A DNA stretch of 64,000 bases from Progne subis subis (taxonomy: Eukaryota; Chordata; Aves; Passeriformes; Hirundinidae): NCBI GenBank assembly GCA_022316685.1, contig JAKJHU010000133.1, forward strand, positions 558,001-622,000, written 5' to 3'. The position numbers and the translations under genes were made by a program. Each line of letters opens with the position of its first letter. Position 1 is the first letter of the stretch. Of the stretch, positions 59,662 through 64,000 are shown piece by piece. Below the pieces are notes generated by a model. It was not told the DNA's origin. It saw only the letters and a program-made list of their open reading frames with translations, and searched no databases.

Positions 59662-59680
59662 CAGTGCTGAGTCAGCACTG
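59662..59680. promoter_or_regulatory. Perfect 19-bp palindrome containing a 13-bp Maf recognition element
   Basis: The 19 bases cagtgctgagtcagcactg form a perfect palindrome around the central G at 59671. The inner 13 bases, TGCTGAGTCAGCA (59665-59677), equal the T-MARE consensus bound by Maf-family dimers and contain the AP-1 site TGAGTCA. It sits immediately outside the decamer array at 59691. The sequence match is exact; occupancy is not shown. Confidence 0.6.
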
Positions 59681-59690
59681 TGCAGGGCAG

Positions 59691-60810
59691 AGCTGTGCTG
59701 GGCAGAGCTGGGCAGAGCTGGGCAGAGCTGGGCTGTGCTGGGCAGTGCTGGGCAGTGCTGGGCAGAGCTGGACAGAGCTGGACAGAGCTGGACAGAGCTG
59801 GGCAGTGCAGAGCAGTGCTGGGCAGTGCTGGGCTGTGCTGGGCAGTGCTGGGCTGTGCTGGGCAGTGCAGAGCAGTGCTGGGCAGTGCTGGGCTGTGCTG
59901 GGCAGTGCTGGGCAGAGCTGGGCTGTGCTGGGCAGTGCTGGGCAGTGCTGGGCTGTGCTGGGCTGTGCTGGGCAGTGCTGGGCAGAGCTGGGCTGTGCTG
60001 GGCAGAGCTGGGCTGTGCTGGGCAGTGCTGGGCTGTGCTGGGCTGTGCTGGGCTGTGCTGGGCAGTGCTGGGCAGTGCTGGGCAGAGCTGGGCTGTGCTG
60101 GGCAGAGCTGGGCTGTGCTGGGCAGTGCTGGGCTGTGCTGGGCAGTGCAGAGCAGTGCAGAGCAGTGCTGGGCAGAGCTGGGCTGTGCTGGGCTGTGCTG
60201 GGCAGTGCTGGGCAGTGCTGGGCAGTGCTGGGCCGTGCTGGGCAGTGCAGAGCAGTGCAGAGCAGTGCTGGGCAGTGCTGGGCTGTGCTGGGCTGTGCTG
60301 GGCAGTGCTGGGCAGTGCAGAGCAGTGCTGGGCAGTGCTGGGCAGTGCAGAGCAGTGCTGGGCTGTGCTGGGCAGTGCTGGGCAGTGCTGGGCAGTGCAG
60401 AGCAGTGCTGGGCTGTGCTGGGCAGTGCAGAGCAGTGCTGGGCAGTGCTGGGCAGTGCTGGGCAGAGCTGGGCTGTGCTGGGCTGTGCTGGGCTGTGCTG
60501 GGCTGTGCTGGGCTGTGCTGGGCAGTGCTGGGCAGAGCTGGGCTGTGCTGGGCTGTGCTGGGCTGTGCTGGGCAGTGCTGGGCAGTGCTGGGCAGTGCAG
60601 AGCAGTGCTGGGCTGTGCTGGGCAGTGCAGAGCAGTGCTGGGCAGTGCTGGGCAGTGCTGGGCAGAGCTGGGCTGTGCTGGGCTGTGCTGGGCTGTGCTG
60701 GGCTGTGCTGGGCAGTGCTGGGCAGAGCTGGGCTGTGCTGGGCAGTGCTGGGCAGAGCTGGGCTGTGCTGGGCAGTGCTGGGCAGAGCTGGCCTGTGCTG
60801 GGCAGGACAG
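59691..60810. repeat. 10-bp minisatellite, about 112 units, GGG-N7 register
   Basis: About 112 decamers (ggcagtgctg, ggctgtgctg, ggcagagctg and the paired variant ggcagtgcag-agcagtgctg) run without an indel until the register breaks at about 60810. The plus strand therefore has GGG every ten bases with 7-base loops wherever the unit is intact. A longer pattern repeats at about 200 bases: 60371-60570 and 60571-60740 have the same order of variants except for five versus four ggctgtgctg units. Open frames of 395-529 codons on the plus strand and 476 on the minus are artefacts of the stop-free repeat. A degenerate tail runs to about 60870. Confidence 0.98.
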
Positions 60811-61740
60811 AGCTGGGCAGAGCTGGCCTGTGCTGGGCAGGGCAGAGCTGATCAGCACTGGGCAGTGCTCACACCCCAGCCTGTGCTGGGCAGGTTGGGC
60901 AGCACGGGGTCTGCGCACTCACACAGGCTGCTTGGGGCTTGCTGCGGAATGGAGGGGCAGGGTGGGCCTGCTGCAGGTGTAGGGTCTGCAGCCAAGCGGA
61001 TACACCCAGCCCTTTTGCCCTCCACATTTTGGGGTGAGCTTGTGGTTACACTTGGAGTCTTTCCCTGTGGAGTTTGGGGTGGGATTCGTTCTTGGCTAGA
61101 AAGCACTGCCATTGCTGCAGCACGTTCAGCCAGGAGTCAGAGAAGGGACAATCCTGGCTGTGCAGGGCAGAGTTTGGTGAAGGATTCCTGGGCAAGGGTG
61201 GGATGTCTGCGAAGCTGTGGCAGCACAAGTCAGCCCCATGCCCAGCTGGGATGGAAGCTTCCTGGCTGAGGGAGCTCCAGCCAGGACATCTGGAAGTGGG
61301 AGGCATCCAGGCAGCTCACTGAGGAGAGCTGGAAGGATGGAAAAGTTTCCATTTTCCAGATACTCTCATTAAGCAGCATATTCTGCCACCCTGGAAAGCT
61401 CCAAGGCTGGGAGAACATGGACCAAGGAGTTCATTTTGCAAGGGAAGGAGCTTGCCGAGGGGTCAAAACTGCCTGTGGAGTGGCTTCCAATGATCCTGGC
61501 AGAGAAGCTTGCACTGAGGAGCATCAGCACCCATGGAGAGGATGTGGGTGCACTGTGGTGCAGAACAGCCCCTGGGAGAGGTCTCTGCAAAGGGATGGAC
61601 CTGCCAGTGGAGAAAACCTCTGAGCACCAGCTGCTGCTGCTGAGCACCCACCCTGTCAGTCTGCCCTTGTCTGAGGGGGGCTGAGGAGGCCCCCTCTCAC
61701 CTTGCCCTTGGCTGGCTCCAGGCTCTGTGCATGAAGATCC

Positions 61741-62088
61741 CAGCATATCCCATCATATCCCATCATATCCCAGCGTATCCCATCATATCCCAGTGTATCC
61801 CATCATATCCCAGTGTATCCCATCATATCCCAGTGTATCCCATCATATCCCATCATATCCCAGTGTATCCCATCATATCCCATCATATCCCAGTGTATCC
61901 CATCATATCCCAGTGTATCCCATCATATCCCAGTGTATCCCATCATATCCATCATATCCCAGTGTATCCCATCATATCCCAGTGTATCCCATCATATCCC
62001 AGTGTATCCCATCATATCCCATCATATCCCAGTGTATCCCATCATATCCCAGTGTATCCCATCATATCCCATCATATCCCAGCTTATC
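61741..62088. repeat. 10-bp minisatellite, about 35 units, CATCATATCC / CAGTGTATCC
   Basis: Decamers with the invariant core TATCC alternate mainly between catcatatcc and cagtgtatcc, giving a partial 20-base period. One missing base near 61950 (atatccatcatatccc) shifts the register. The array is open in several frames and yields HHIPSYPSVS-like false proteins. It is unrelated in sequence to the two other decamer arrays. Confidence 0.97.
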
Positions 62089-62943
62089 TGTGGCACGACG
62101 TTTTGCTGTTGTGGGGCAGCTTGGCTGTTCCCCTGCTCCCCTCCAAGTCTCCACACACCTGCTCCCCTGGGTGTACCCCTGCACGGTTTCTGCACAGGCC
62201 TATCTTCATGGCCACTTTCCAGGTGGTTTTTGTGCAGTGAGGGAGCCAGAGGAGGCAGAGCCAAGAATCTGGTCCAGGTTCCAGTACCTCTGGGATTCAC
62301 TCCGAGAGCAGGGAGAGGACCATCTGCACAGGCAGGTTTGTGGAGGAATTCCCAGGGTGTTTCCCATCCTTTTTAAAACATAAACTAATTCTCTGGAAAG
62401 ACTGGGAAAGCACCAGGCCCCTTGACAGCTCAAGAATCATGCGAGAGTTTACTCAGTGGACCTGCACATGATTGCAATTAGCCCTAGGGCTCTAGCACAC
62501 TAAAATTAAACTCGGAAAATTGTTTCCATCCCCAGATATCAGCCTTTCTCCTCAGGGGAGTCCCCTGTCACCAGAGGTAAGATCCTTGACCCTGCTGTGG
62601 GTCAGCTCCTGAATGCCCCCAGGTTCCAGCTGGTCATGTTTGGGGCAGCCATTCCCAGCTACAGCCACGCCTGTCCCCTGTCAAACCTCACCCGACCTGT
62701 GACACAGCACCCATATCTATAAACACAACGTCCTCAATATCCCTGTTGCCATCTACCCCAAAACCTACTATTCCTTGTCTTCATATTTGGAGAATATGTA
62801 TTTCCTTAGTTATGGCAGCAGCAGCCTGTCCTTGAAGGTTTGTGTCCATCCTCATTCCCCTCTCCTCCAGGTTGAGTGACCTCATTTGGCTCATTGTTCG
62901 TCACCAGAACCCCTGATCCTTCTCACTGGGCTGCAGGACCCAG

Positions 62944-63707
62944 GATTTCATCTCCCCAGCACACCTTGGCTGTAGAAACAAATCTACACGCAGGACCAGG
63001 AGCCCCAGAGGCTGTGCTGGTCCTTGTGGGACACAGTTGCCCACCTGGATGAGGTTTTCCATCCCAGGGGGCTGCAGAGAACACCCACGGGATCCATCCT
63101 GGGCCTTTCCCGCCCCTTGCACAGCACGGAAGGAGAAGCACAGTCCAGGACTCATGGACCTCCAGGGCACATTCCCACCAGGCACACGTCCTGGGTGGGT
63201 GACACTCATGTCAGAGGGTGCCAGCAGCCTCTCAGCGTGTCTGCCATGGCAAGGGGCTCTGGGTGCAGCTCCTGGTGCTCGGTGCTCCCTGCACTTGACC
63301 CGTGACCACGGCCAGCAGGAGGGGAGAAGATGCCCAGGGAGGGGAGGAGGGAAAGGTGAGGGGCAGGGTGGTGTGAGGGGGGTACAGGAGAGGAGCTGAG
63401 GGGGCAGGCAGCTGTGCTTGTCAGAGTGCCAGAGGCTTGGAGAGCCCCTTGTGAGCCCCGGCACCCCTGGAGCCCCCTGTGCTGCCAGGGACCAGCTGTG
63501 CACAGGAGCTGCACGAGGAGGACATGGGCAGGGGAGCCACATCAATCCCACTCTTCTGCTCCCCCTGCAATTTCTATTCTAGGTTGCCCTCAGGTGAGGA
63601 TTTGGTATTTCCTCATCCTTCTGCCTGTTGCCATCTGTCTGCTGTGCTTCTGCCCTGTGTCCTGCAGGGCAGGTCCCAGGTGGGACAGAACCATCACCGC
63701 TGGTGTC
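62944..63707 (-). repeat. Inverted duplication, right copy (764 bp)
   Basis: This is the reverse-oriented partner of 56110-56867, begins 'gatttcatctccccagcaca' on the plus strand and ends 'atcaccgctggtgtc'. It carries the extra 6 bases in the middle. The pair encloses the CR1 copy, both decamer arrays and the Maf palindrome. No terminal repeats or target-site duplications mark it as a transposon. Confidence 0.93.
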
Positions 63708-64000
63708 TCAGTGCAGGTGGGTCCCAGCCCAGCAGCTCTCACTGGCCAACACCCCCAGTGAAGTTCAGTGTAAAGCCTGAAGGGTGAGTTGCTCTCTCTG
63801 AGTCCTCTTCTGATTTTCAGCAGAGTCAGAATGGTTAAGTATAAACTCAGAGCTTTGCCTCTGCCTAAAGTGAGGAGACAGGACTTTCCTCCATGCTCCT
63901 GTCTTTTAATACCTGACATCCCAGCATCTCTCTGATGCTTCCTGTCTCATGGAGTCTTCACATTCCCCTCTCCAGATACCCTCTGGAGAGAGGAATATCT

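Larger units (their letters stand above)
54222..64000. other. LGR6 intron or upstream sequence, 5' edge of window
   Basis: This 9.8-kb block lies upstream of the first visible LGR6 exon and is probably one large intron, because the preceding repeats, signal peptide and N-terminal cap were not found in it. It carries an inverted 760-bp duplication (56110-56867 and 62944-63707), one CR1 copy, two decamer satellites and a 19-bp palindrome. Outside these elements no gene was recognised. Confidence 0.5.

Noticed and set aside
59420..61269. Open frames of 395-529 codons on the plus strand and 476 on the minus (CWAVLGSAGQ / PAQPSTAQHC repeats)
   Set aside because: They are translations of a stop-free 10-bp satellite, open in all three plus frames at once. 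No start context, splice sites or domain.
61727..62383. 218-codon frame with SHHIPSYPSV repeats
   Set aside because: Product of the TATCC decamer array; the single-base register shift at about 61950 shows no frame is maintained by selection.

Overview
This is vertebrate nuclear DNA, and the organism is almost certainly a bird. It has widely spaced short coding exons with GT-AG boundaries, many truncated CR1-type LINE 3' ends (several finishing in the avian-style 'attctgtgattctatga' tail), a pair of LTR-like elements, and GC-rich tandem repeats. There is no operon-like coding. A passerine seems likely, but the sequence alone does not prove it.

One gene is supported. It is LGR6, the leucine-rich-repeat G-protein-coupled receptor 6, which binds R-spondins and potentiates Wnt signalling. 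It lies on the minus strand and is internal only: nine exons were read by eye. In transcript order they are 54150-54221, 32583-32798, 23093-23164, 9186-9254, 7732-7803, 6550-6621, 5444-5512, 4370-4441 and 1278-1343. Together they give 780 bases, 260 codons and eleven consecutive leucine-rich repeats of the extracellular domain. All exons share one architecture. Each begins with the third base of a leucine codon and ends with the first two bases of the next, so every intron is phase 2 and every exon is a whole number of repeats. The signal peptide, N-terminal cap and first repeats should lie beyond 64000. The last repeats, hinge and seven-helix domain should lie before position 1.

The rest is intron. 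The small introns (1344-9185) hold little besides a CR1 end and an 8-bp minisatellite. The 9255-23092 intron holds four minus-oriented CR1 fragments, one flanked by a perfect 25-bp direct repeat, and a CpG-rich patch. The 23165-32582 intron holds two CR1 copies and a 75-unit 10-bp minisatellite. The 32799-54149 intron holds most of the CR1 copies and two LTR-like elements arranged head to head. The 54222-64000 intron is the most structured part. It has a 112-unit GGG-N7 decamer array that starts beside a perfect 19-bp palindrome containing a Maf recognition element, a second decamer array of about 35 units, and an inverted ~760-bp duplication enclosing both arrays.

The most noteworthy signals are the three unrelated 10-bp-period arrays in one gene, the G-quadruplex-compatible array with its ~200-bp higher-order repeat and palindromic edge, the inverted duplication, and the inverted LTR pair. 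I found no novel protein-coding system. The long open frames in the window are by-products of stop-free decamer repeats or GC-rich DNA.
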